A stretch of 48,257 nt of DNA from CBFHWY01 sp965659675. Lineage in GTDB: Bacteria; Bacteroidota; Bacteroidia; Flavobacteriales_G; Salibacteraceae. A program made the translations under genes and the position numbers. How positions within the stretch are numbered: the stretch's first letter is position 1; every line of letters starts with the position of its first letter. The notes beneath the pieces are model-generated. The model ran no database searches. It was not told the DNA's origin and saw only the letters and a program-made list of their open reading frames with translations. The stretch covers positions 1 through 48,257 of the forward strand of contig CBFHWY010000010.1 in assembly GCA_965659675.1 (NCBI GenBank). Direction: 5' to 3'. This document shows positions 23,506 through 30,763 of the stretch, in pieces.

Positions 23506-24582
23506 ATGAAAAAGATCAATGGCATCCGCTATAGCATGTCCTGGGAAGACCCCAGTTTTTTGCTTGAAAGTATCAAGCCTGGAGATCAGGTTTTGATGGT
23601 GGGATCTGGAGGGTGCCTTCCACTCAGTTCTTTCGTAAAATCTCCTTCGCGAGTGCAGGTTACGGATATCAATCCGGACCAGATCAGGTTGATCAGACTA
23701 AAGCAGAAGGCCTTTCAATCATTGGACTACAATGAATGCATGGAGTTTCTGGGATGCTTTGAAAAAAGAAAATTCCAAAAGAAACGATTAAGCACTTTTA
23801 GCAAATTGGCGCCGCGACTCCCCGCAGTGGAAGTCAAGCATTGGGAGCTTGATCTGGATAAAATTGCAAGAGGGATCATTCATGAAGGCAGGTATGAAAA
23901 GTACCTGCGCTTTTTTAGCGCCCGACTATTGCCTTTATGTTCCTCCAAAAGTGCTATCTCGAATTTCCTCAATAGCCAAAGTCTCACTGTCCAAAAAGAG
24001 GTTTATAAAACACAGATCGACACCAAACGCTATCGCTTGCTCTTTAAATGGTTCTTTGGAAAGCTCATTATGAAAAACCTGGGGCGACATCCAAATCTGT
24101 TGAAGCATGTAAAGGAAAGTACAGGCGACATTTTTTACAGACGGATGGAGCGCGCCTGGCATGAATTAACGATCAAAGAGAATTACTTTTTTCGCTACAT
24201 CATTGAAGGATATTTTGATCCTGAACTGACTCTGCCTACCTGGCTCAACCCAAAGTATTTTCAGGAGATCAAGACTGGCCTTGACAAACTTCATTTTTCT
24301 CAGGGCAATATGATCGACCTTCTTTCAAGTACCCGTGAGAATAGTTGGAATTTGATCTACCTTTCGAACATCACAGAAACCATGAGTGAAGAGGAGGCTC
24401 AAAAGCTTTTTGAGCTTTGCTATAGAGCACTTAAGCCAAAGGGAAAGATGATCATTTGGAATAATCTGGTGGACAGAAAACCTCAATCGGGCTTCGATTA
24501 CCTTAAGCTGAGCGATAAGCTATGGAGTGACCGTATCGACGCCATGTACGGGTTTGCCGGAATTTATCAGCGCAATGACTAA
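23506..24582 (+). CDS. DUF3419 / BtaA-like 3-amino-3-carboxypropyl transferase
   Basis: A 358-residue protein of the DUF3419 family, whose known member BtaA moves the 3-amino-3-carboxypropyl group of S-adenosylmethionine onto diacylglycerol in betaine-lipid synthesis. The family pattern is clear: GIRYSMSWEDPSFLLE at residues 6-21, a Rossmann-type SAM loop DQVLMVGSGGCLPLSS near 27-42, VTDINPDQIRLIRLKQKA near 53-70, and a C-terminal methyltransferase-like NLIYLSNITETMS and RALKPKGKMIIWNN. No BtaB-type N-methyltransferase is adjacent. The ATG at 23506 is preferred to a TTG 12 bp upstream. The end overlaps the next gene by 8 bp. The acceptor need not be diacylglycerol; other lipid or polyprenol acceptors fit the context. 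Confidence 0.85.
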   Translation: MKKINGIRYSMSWEDPSFLLESIKPGDQVLMVGSGGCLPLSSFVKSPSRVQVTDINPDQIRLIRLKQKAFQSLDYNECMEFLGCFEKRKFQKKRLSTFSKLAPRLPAVEVKHWELDLDKIARGIIHEGRYEKYLRFFSARLLPLCSSKSAISNFLNSQSLTVQKEVYKTQIDTKRYRLLFKWFFGKLIMKNLGRHPNLLKHVKESTGDIFYRRMERAWHELTIKENYFFRYIIEGYFDPELTLPTWLNPKYFQEIKTGLDKLHFSQGNMIDLLSSTRENSWNLIYLSNITETMSEEEAQKLFELCYRALKPKGKMIIWNNLVDRKPQSGFDYLKLSDKLWSDRIDAMYGFAGIYQRND

Positions 24583-25444
24583 AACCAAAGTCTATACAGA
24601 TTATATCCTCAAGCGTTTTCATCTCATCCCGCTATTGATCCTGGTGCTTTCAGATATACTTGTGGTACATCGTGTTTTGGATGAGGGAGAAGATTCACTT
24701 TGGAAATATATCCTCGCTCTGGCTTTTGTCTTGCTCTACCTCTTTAGCAATCGCCTTGGCGATGACCTGAGGGACTTTGAATTTGACCAGGAACATTACC
24801 CCGATCGGGCGGTGCAAAAAGGGCTTCTGAGCAAAAAAGAACTCAATGGGATGTTGTACACAAGCTTCGTATTGATGAGCATCATCGCCTTGCTGGTCAA
24901 TTCAGGAGTGGTGATAGCCTTTGCTGGACTTTTGACCATAAGCATCCTTGCTAAACGAGATTTCTTTCTACCTCAAAGCTTCAAAACAAAATACTACTTC
25001 AGTTACAACTTCCTGAACATGCTTCAAATGTTAGCGCTTCAGATATTCATCTATTTATTGCTGGGAGTTGAAGACTTTGATCAACTTATTCTGATCCATA
25101 TTCTTCTTGTTTTTATACTGTCACTTCAAACAGAAGTAACGCGAAAGGTGAAGGCGGAAAAACATGAATCCATGGACAATTACTCCGACCGACTTGGAAT
25201 GAAAGGGTCTTTGATCCTATGGTTCATTTTTGCCCTGCTTTCTGCCTTTGCAGCCGCAGTGATGGCTTATATGCTGGGCATTGATCCGATCTTACTGACC
25301 ACTCTTGAGATCATCTTTATTTTCATTTGCCTGTATGGAGCTATTCACTATTTCAATAAGAAAAATGATAAAGCCGAGAATATCTTTTGGCTTTGTTTCA
25401 TCCTTTTTTATGTTGCACAAAATCTAATGATCACATACGCTTGA
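24575..25444 (+). CDS. UbiA-superfamily membrane transferase
   Basis: A 289-residue protein with about eight to nine membrane helices. Both Asp motifs of UbiA prenyltransferases can be seen: NRLGDDLRDFEFD at residues 59-71 contains DxxDxxxD (Asp64, Asp67, Asp71), and ESMDNYSDRLG has a DxxxD pair (Asp201, Asp205) at the position of the second motif. These motifs bind the prenyl diphosphate through magnesium. The family attaches isoprenoid chains to aromatic or other acceptors, or makes ether lipids. The sequence is diverged, so substrates are unknown. The start ATG at 24575 overlaps the end of the BtaA-like gene by 8 bp; a longer frame from 24527 lies wholly inside that gene. A 4-bp gap leads to the next gene. 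Confidence 0.8.
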   Translation: MTKTKVYTDYILKRFHLIPLLILVLSDILVVHRVLDEGEDSLWKYILALAFVLLYLFSNRLGDDLRDFEFDQEHYPDRAVQKGLLSKKELNGMLYTSFVLMSIIALLVNSGVVIAFAGLLTISILAKRDFFLPQSFKTKYYFSYNFLNMLQMLALQIFIYLLLGVEDFDQLILIHILLVFILSLQTEVTRKVKAEKHESMDNYSDRLGMKGSLILWFIFALLSAFAAAVMAYMLGIDPILLTTLEIIFIFICLYGAIHYFNKKNDKAENIFWLCFILFYVAQNLMITYA

Positions 25445-25448
25445 TCCT

Positions 25449-27677
25449 ATGGGCAATAAGGCACAAAATCTGGAAAAGCTCGAAGATCTTGGTTTCAGGG
25501 TGCCTAAATTCACGAGCCTTAGTGCCAGTAGTTCTGAAGCAGCACTGAGGTCTGTCATCACCGAACATTTTGATGAAAGCGCTCTGTTGGCGGTACGCTC
25601 AAGTGCCAGAATTGAAGACAGCGAGGAGAAATCTTTTGCCGGAGCCTTTCACACTGAATTGGGCCTCAGTATTTCGGAGGCCTGGAATGCCTTTGAGAAG
25701 GTGAGAGACAGTATGCCCGAAGATCAAAATAGCATCATCGTTCAGGAGTTTGTTGACTCAGACTATGCTGGTGTTTGTTTTGTGGATCCCAATCTAAATC
25801 AGCAAATCGTGAATGCCCTGCCTGGCCTTTGCAAGGCTGTGGTAGATGGCTGGGAGTCTGAACACTTTGAGTTTGGAGAGGCAGGACTTCAAAAAAGCAG
25901 TTTTCCCGATGAAACACAATGTCTCATCTTTAAAAAAGAAGAGGGGCTTATAGCCTCTGCCTATCGTCATGAAGATCGTCATGAACAGATCCAGGAAGTG
26001 ATCGCTACTTGCAAGAAGATCGCAAATGAGTTCAAACAGGCTCAAGATATTGAATGGTGTTTTAAGGATGGACAGCTATTCATCCTACAGTCGCGTCCGG
26101 TTAGCTCCAGTCCCTGGAAAGAAGAGGACCAGCTTATGCTTTTTGACAGTGCCAACGTCGGTGAGAGTTATTCGGGGATCATATCGCCACTCACTTTTAG
26201 TTTCGCAAGAAAGCTGTACAAGCAGGTGTACATCGATCTTCTTCACCAATCGGGAGTTCCACTCACAATTTTAACAGAACACGAAAAGGTATTTGAGCAT
26301 CTGGTATCTATGCAATACGGGAGAATGTATTATCGCATGGATAACTGGTACCGCATGATGTCATTCCTTCCAGGATATGAATCCAATAAAGAGAATCTGG
26401 AGAAGATGCTTTCCTTGAATCTCTCGGAAGAGATCGATACATCAGAATTTCGTCCTTCCTTCTGGCTAAAGCTGAGCTACTATCCCAGAGTGGCCTTGAA
26501 GTTCATTGGTTTTTCCAAAAGGATGCAAGGCCTGAAAAAAGACGTTGAGCAGATCGTTTCTGAATTGAACGACGACAAGATATCCCAACTCAATGCTGAT
26601 GAAGCCATCCAAGAGATCAAAAAGCTCTTTAGCGGTGTATTAAGGAAATGGTATCTGACAGTGGAAAATGATACCGTAATGATGAGCCTGTGGGCGCGTC
26701 TCAGCAAAGACAAAACCCAGGAGGAGATCAATAAACTCCTTCAGTTTCACAGTAAAAGCACTGAGCAACTTCAGGCTATTGCAAGCTTGAGCCATGTGCT
26801 CTGTTCAGAACAATCGCTCAAAATTGCTCTGGAGAAAAAAGATCAGGAGGCCTTCGATTCGCACATCGCTGATCATCCAAAAGCAAAACTTACTCTTCAG
26901 AATTATCTTAAAGAGTACGGTGGCCGTTTTGCAAACGAGTTGAAGCTAGAGACAGAAAATATTGAAGAGGACTTTGGCCATTTTGCAAGTATGATCCTGA
27001 ATTTCTCAAGTATAGAGATCCCTTCTTCCATTGATCAAGACCCGAAGGAGTCTTTCTTTGTTCGTTTGTTCAAACGCTTTGCCAGCAGAAGAGAAGAATT
27101 TCGATTGCTGCGCGCCAATATGTTTGCCGTGGTTCGAAAACTCGTTCTGCAGGCTGCAGATCATTATGTGAATCAAGGATTACTAAGCGCTCGTCGTGAT
27201 ATTTTCTACGTTGATTTTGACGATCTCCTCAATAGAAAGCCTTTTGACCTCAAAACGATCTCCCAAAATCGCAATTTGGAATCGCATTATAGGCAAATGG
27301 AAGCTCCTTCACACTTTAAGGTTCAAAATGGGCTATGGCCAAAAATGGAAGCTGGACGATCGGAAAAGCAGATCGGAGCATCACCTGGAACTTTTAGTGG
27401 AAAGGCATTGGTGATCGAAGAGTTTGAGATCCCAGAGAAAGACAGTTTTGAGGTTTTGGTCACCCGCCGGACCGATCCCGGTTGGACACCAATTCTGGGA
27501 ATGTCGAAAGCCCTGGTTGTGGAACACGGAGGCATCCTCTCACATGCATCTATTGTGGCAAGGGAGCTGGGTATACCAGCCGTCATTGGAGTAGATAATG
27601 CTTGTAAAAGGTTTAAGTCTGGGGACAACCTACTTGTTGATGCAGATAAAGCGGAAGTTCACATCATAAAGCAGTAA
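25449..27677 (+). CDS. PEP synthase / rifampin-phosphotransferase-like kinase
   Basis: A 742-residue protein with the two outer domains of PEP-synthase-type dikinases. Residues 1-220 form the ATP-grasp part (MGNKAQNLEKLEDLGFRVP; LLAVRSSARIEDSEEKSFAGAFHT; DIEWCFKDGQLFILQSRPV). The last 90 residues form the swivelling phosphohistidine domain (GGILSHASIVARELGIPAVIG, with catalytic His699). The middle 400 residues are not the PEP-binding TIM barrel, so the enzyme resembles rifampin phosphotransferase: ATP splits to AMP, phosphate and a phosphorylated acceptor. The acceptor is unknown; in this operon it may be a lipid or prenol intermediate. Spacing is 4 bp to both neighbours. Antibiotic inactivation is an alternative but fits the neighbours less well. 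Confidence 0.82.
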   Translation: MGNKAQNLEKLEDLGFRVPKFTSLSASSSEAALRSVITEHFDESALLAVRSSARIEDSEEKSFAGAFHTELGLSISEAWNAFEKVRDSMPEDQNSIIVQEFVDSDYAGVCFVDPNLNQQIVNALPGLCKAVVDGWESEHFEFGEAGLQKSSFPDETQCLIFKKEEGLIASAYRHEDRHEQIQEVIATCKKIANEFKQAQDIEWCFKDGQLFILQSRPVSSSPWKEEDQLMLFDSANVGESYSGIISPLTFSFARKLYKQVYIDLLHQSGVPLTILTEHEKVFEHLVSMQYGRMYYRMDNWYRMMSFLPGYESNKENLEKMLSLNLSEEIDTSEFRPSFWLKLSYYPRVALKFIGFSKRMQGLKKDVEQIVSELNDDKISQLNADEAIQEIKKLFSGVLRKWYLTVENDTVMMSLWARLSKDKTQEEINKLLQFHSKSTEQLQAIASLSHVLCSEQSLKIALEKKDQEAFDSHIADHPKAKLTLQNYLKEYGGRFANELKLETENIEEDFGHFASMILNFSSIEIPSSIDQDPKESFFVRLFKRFASRREEFRLLRANMFAVVRKLVLQAADHYVNQGLLSARRDIFYVDFDDLLNRKPFDLKTISQNRNLESHYRQMEAPSHFKVQNGLWPKMEAGRSEKQIGASPGTFSGKALVIEEFEIPEKDSFEVLVTRRTDPGWTPILGMSKALVVEHGGILSHASIVARELGIPAVIGVDNACKRFKSGDNLLVDADKAEVHIIKQ

Positions 27678-27681
27678 GCGA

Positions 27682-28647
27682 ATGGAAAAGGTCATAAATG
27701 CATATCAGAACTTTGAAGCTGGAATTAAAAGACGTTTTAAGGGAGAGAAGCAACTGGATTTCTTTCTGCACCAAATGAAACTATCCTTTGCTTTTGCTCA
27801 AAATAGTTTTGAGCTCAAAGCGATAGAAGGAAACAATAGCTCATTGATCCTTCAGACCTCTAAACTCAAAAGAGAAGAAGCCCAGTTTGGCTATGTGAAT
27901 GGGGCTGAAAACAAAGAGAATTTCAAAGGCCTGTGGGAGAGAACACTCGACCTTTGTCGGGAAAATGGCATCAGGAGGATCAAAGGTCCAATTCAAGCTG
28001 CTACCTACTTTCCCTATCAGGTTGTACTCAAAACGGAGGGGCAGGATTTCTTTAAGGGAGAGTTCTTTTCGAGCCCTAAAGAACATGAGAGCTACATGAA
28101 GTTTGAGCCAGATGTGGTTAACTACTATCGAAGCGCATATCGCGATCATTTTGAGGGAATCATGAAGGTGTCAAAGCCATACTATGATGAGCTGATCAAA
28201 AAAGGCTTGAGCTTTACAGCCCATCAAAAAGTAGACAGGACGCTTTTTGGAGAACTTCTGGAGCTTATCAATGAGATCTTCGGAGCAAACTGGTCATTCA
28301 CTCATTTGAGTCCAGCCGCTTTCGAGCAGATCTTCGCAGAAGAGGCAGCTCAGGGAAAACGACTGAGTTTGCATGAAATCAAGTTTGCTGAGGCTTTGAT
28401 CGGGTTTATTCGTTACATTGAAAATGACGATGACACCTTGATCTGTAAGACTCTGGGAATCAAACCGTCACATCAAAAAATGGGGATTGGAAATGCCAGT
28501 GTTTATGAAATGCACCGACAAGCTGTCCTGGCCGGATACGGCAAAATGATCTACGCTTTGGTTTATACCGGAAACCGAGTTCAAAACATGCCCGATGACG
28601 ATGCGATCATCTTTCGTCATTATGCCAGCTATGAATTTGAGTTATGA
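27682..28647 (+). CDS. GNAT-like acyltransferase (two-lobed), uncharacterised
   Basis: A 321-residue soluble protein. The central RRIKGPIQAATYFPYQVVL segment (near residues 98-116) matches the GP-motif of the YghO-like GNAT proteins, and the C-terminal half carries a GNAT-like core with the A-type loop KPSHQKMGIGNASVYEMHRQAVLAGYGKMIYALV near residues 261-294 (Gly-rich CoA pyrophosphate loop, then a helix). It could acylate an amine, for instance the one introduced by the BtaA-like enzyme. The family call is moderate and the substrate unknown. It follows the kinase gene by 4 bp and overlaps the next gene by 4 bp (ATGA), so it is translationally coupled. Confidence 0.55.
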   Translation: MEKVINAYQNFEAGIKRRFKGEKQLDFFLHQMKLSFAFAQNSFELKAIEGNNSSLILQTSKLKREEAQFGYVNGAENKENFKGLWERTLDLCRENGIRRIKGPIQAATYFPYQVVLKTEGQDFFKGEFFSSPKEHESYMKFEPDVVNYYRSAYRDHFEGIMKVSKPYYDELIKKGLSFTAHQKVDRTLFGELLELINEIFGANWSFTHLSPAAFEQIFAEEAAQGKRLSLHEIKFAEALIGFIRYIENDDDTLICKTLGIKPSHQKMGIGNASVYEMHRQAVLAGYGKMIYALVYTGNRVQNMPDDDAIIFRHYASYEFEL

Positions 28648-29285
28648 GCTGGTGGGTTCTTATTTACGCCCTTATTTTTCTGCTTCAGTTTTTCCTCATT
28701 GAGCTACTGAAACGCCATTTAGGTATAAAGGCTGAGCTCACTCGCAAGATCATTCATTTGCTGAGTGGAGTGATCGTAGCGACCATGCCCTGGATGATAG
28801 AGGGACAAGGGATCATGATACTTTCGGCCTCTTTCTTAGTGCTCTTAATTTTCAGCAAAAGTGTAGGCATGTTCAGCTCCATTCACGGGGTCAAGCGAAA
28901 AACTCTGGGAGAGTTTGCCTTTGCAACAAGCCCTGGGCTAGCAGCATGGATCATGCTTCCAGAAGAGCCTTTTGCCTTCAGTTTCGGTTTCCTCATTCTC
29001 GCATTTTCCGATACGGCCGCTGAATGGATCGGCTCATGGAAGCCTATACGTCAATTTAAGGTCTTTGGATCGATCAAATCGCTTGGAGGAAGCACTGCCT
29101 TTTTAATCGTGAGTTTTGCACTCTGCCTCATCTGGTCAATGAGTCTCGGAATCGAAATTAGTTATGCGGGAATGCTAATGGTTGGTGTTTCACTTAGCAT
29201 AGTCGAATTCATTCAGCCCTACGGCCTTGACGATCTAAGCTTACCAGTAATTGCCGGATTGATGTATCCAATGATATTTCAATAG
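28644..29285 (+). CDS. Dolichol/phytol kinase-like CTP-dependent membrane kinase
   Basis: A 213-residue membrane protein with about six to seven helices. It shows the family features of CTP-dependent polyprenol/phytol kinases (SEC59, VTE5, VTE6): the N-terminal TRKIIHLLSGVI at residues 33-44, the acidic membrane motif FSDTAAEWIGS near 126-136 and the Gly/Ser loop SIKSLGGSTAFL that follows. These proteins phosphorylate a prenol or prenyl phosphate with CTP; related cytidylyltransferases share the fold. In an operon with a UbiA homologue it points to an isoprenoid chain. The start overlaps the GNAT-like gene; the stop overlaps the next, convergent gene by 7 bp. Confidence 0.72.
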   Translation: MSWWVLIYALIFLLQFFLIELLKRHLGIKAELTRKIIHLLSGVIVATMPWMIEGQGIMILSASFLVLLIFSKSVGMFSSIHGVKRKTLGEFAFATSPGLAAWIMLPEEPFAFSFGFLILAFSDTAAEWIGSWKPIRQFKVFGSIKSLGGSTAFLIVSFALCLIWSMSLGIEISYAGMLMVGVSLSIVEFIQPYGLDDLSLPVIAGLMYPMIFQ

Positions 29286-29950
29286 GCCACAGAATAATCT
29301 TTTCGCCACTTCTTATACCATTTTACGAAAGAGATCCAACCTTTTCGCGTGTCGGTCTGCATAGCCTTGAAGATCTGTCTTTGATACTCCAGAGCTGGAC
29401 CTTGGGTAAGTTTAAAAACTCGATCTGGGTTCCCCACAATTCCGTCAATCACAACCCATTGTTCAGCGGCGTAGATCAAGGTATGAGAATCAGCTACACT
29501 ATCTTCGGGAAACATGAGATACACATGAATGAGATCCTCTATTCCGGCCGCTTTTCTTTTTCTGTTGGCAGCAAACACTGGATCCATCAAGGTAACTCTG
29601 GTGAATGGCGTAAAGAATACCCTGGCAATACGCGTCGCTTCTATATCATCGATCTTTCCATCCTTTGAATGATCCACCATATCGCTCACATTGAATGGCT
29701 GTAGTGGCAAGATGAAGTCCACCTCTGAAGAATCGAATCCTTCTGTTACTTTGAGGTTATCCCCCAGATGTGTGATCAGCACCTTCTCTCCTGTTCCTTC
29801 TACAACGATGCCCAGTTTTTCGAAAAGTCCATCAAAGAACTTTGCGATCTCTGGTGTTTGGATGATCCCTGCAAATTTTTCTGCGGAGCTTTGGGCGCTA
29901 GCTATGCTTACGCTTAATGATAGAACAAGTGAAAAAAGGACGGCTCTCAT
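29279..29950 (-). CDS. Secreted protein of unknown function
   Basis: A 223-residue protein with a clear signal peptide (MRAVLFSLVLSLSVSIASAQ) and a predicted periplasmic soluble domain. The middle reads like a lipid- or nucleotide-binding alpha/beta fold (LFEKLGIVVEGTGEKVLITHLG, then VDFILPLQPFNVSDMVDHSKDGKIDDIEATRIARVFF), without any catalytic motif that I recognise. The C-terminus is Trp/Lys/Tyr-rich (WISFVKWYKKWRKDYSVAY). It could be related to SCP2-type carriers, but this is only an impression. It is convergent with the phytol-kinase-like gene and overlaps it by 7 bp; there is a 29-bp gap to the Nudix regulator. Confidence 0.68.
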   Translation of the reverse strand: MRAVLFSLVLSLSVSIASAQSSAEKFAGIIQTPEIAKFFDGLFEKLGIVVEGTGEKVLITHLGDNLKVTEGFDSSEVDFILPLQPFNVSDMVDHSKDGKIDDIEATRIARVFFTPFTRVTLMDPVFAANRKRKAAGIEDLIHVYLMFPEDSVADSHTLIYAAEQWVVIDGIVGNPDRVFKLTQGPALEYQRQIFKAMQTDTRKGWISFVKWYKKWRKDYSVAY

Positions 29951-29979
29951 AATCAGTATTTTTCGAAAAATACATCAAA

Positions 29980-30660
29980 TTATTCATTTTTATACCTGTA
30001 AAGCTGAGCGGGTTTATGATCTACATGCTCTTCCTTTTCATCGAGTTCAACGAGGTCATTTTCACTTTTGAGTTTTTTACGGAAGTTCCTTTTGTCGAGT
30101 TCTTTACCCAAGATCAATTCATAAAGTCTTTGAACCTGCGACAAGCTAAATTTACTGGGAAGGAGTTTTGATAAGAGCTTCAAATTGATCTCGGCCCTCA
30201 AAACTCTGAGTGCTTCGCTCAAGATCTTATTGTGGTCAAAGGCGAGCTCTGGGACCTCATCTAACTTTTGCCATTCAACCTTGCCTGCAAATGAAGAGGC
30301 CATTGGTTTGAAGTCCTCCATTCTCACAAGAGAATAATATGCCACGGTCACTACCCTCGATCGGGGACGACTTCTAAATGCTCTCAACCATTCCTGATCT
30401 TTCAGATCGCTCACCCTTTTTGGGTTTCCAAATGCCTTAAATTGGTGTAAATACAAGCCGCTTAGGCTAGTTAATTCCTTTAAAACCCTGTTCGCTGCTC
30501 CATCGAGATCTTCATCATCTTTTACCAGATCTCCCGGCAAGGCCTTTTGCGTATTGCTAACCGTGAGCTGTGGGCGCTGCTCGATGAGTAAGACCTTTAG
30601 TTCATTATCATCAAATCCAAAGACCACACAATCTACCGATACATCAAGACCAGTATCCAT
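29980..30660 (-). CDS. Nudix-fold transcriptional regulator (NrtR-type)
   Basis: A 226-residue protein with an N-terminal Nudix-like domain (DVSVDCVVFGFDDNELKVLLIEQ) and a C-terminal winged-helix part (SLSQVQRLYELILGKELDKRNFRKKL), the layout of NrtR-family repressors. The Nudix box is degraded: the catalytic RExxEE reads RVLKEL near residues 58-63, so hydrolysis is probably lost and the domain senses a nucleotide-linked or sugar-phosphate ligand. In Bacteroidota this family often controls sugar catabolism genes. It is divergent to pfkA-gapN-NagK-like, and perfect inverted repeats flank the pfkA promoter. I infer that it binds them and may also control itself. Confidence 0.85.
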   Translation of the reverse strand: MDTGLDVSVDCVVFGFDDNELKVLLIEQRPQLTVSNTQKALPGDLVKDDEDLDGAANRVLKELTSLSGLYLHQFKAFGNPKRVSDLKDQEWLRAFRSRPRSRVVTVAYYSLVRMEDFKPMASSFAGKVEWQKLDEVPELAFDHNKILSEALRVLRAEINLKLLSKLLPSKFSLSQVQRLYELILGKELDKRNFRKKLKSENDLVELDEKEEHVDHKPAQLYRYKNE

Positions 30661-30707
30661 ATTCGTTCATCATTGTATTCGGGTCCAAGTTAAGTATTTT
30701 TTAGCTT

Positions 30708-30724
30708 AGTGTACTTATTACACT
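30708..30724. promoter_or_regulatory. Inverted repeat AGTGTA-N5-TACACT (operator 1)
   Basis: A perfect 6-bp inverted repeat with the 5-bp spacer CTTAT, upstream of the pfkA -7 element and about 48 bp before the Nudix regulator start. The same half-site occurs again 35 bp downstream. It is a likely binding site for the adjacent Nudix-fold regulator (inference). Confidence 0.68.
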
Positions 30725-30732
30725 TTATTGTC

Positions 30733-30740
30733 TATATTTG
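30733..30740 (+). promoter_or_regulatory. Candidate -7 element (TATATTTG) of the pfkA operon
   Basis: TATATTTG matches TAnnTTTG and lies between the two inverted repeats, 23 nt before the pfkA ATG. Confidence 0.55.
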
Positions 30741-30741
30741 A

Positions 30742-30760
30742 AAGTGTAATACCTACACTT
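30742..30760. promoter_or_regulatory. Inverted repeat AAGTGTA-N5-TACACTT (operator 2)
   Basis: A perfect 7-bp inverted repeat with the 5-bp spacer ATACC, placed directly after the -7 element and ending 3 bp before the pfkA start codon, so it covers the expected transcription start. Centre to centre the two sites are 35 bp apart, about three and a third turns of DNA. Confidence 0.7.
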
Positions 30761-30763
30761 AAT

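Noticed and set aside
25449..27677. Antibiotic (rifampin) resistance gene
   Set aside because: Fold similarity only; neighbours are lipid-type genes and the acceptor domain is not recognisable as the rifampin type.
29980..30660. Simple Nudix hydrolase annotation
   Set aside because: The catalytic RExxEE is lost and a winged-helix-like C-terminus plus flanking palindromes indicate a regulator.
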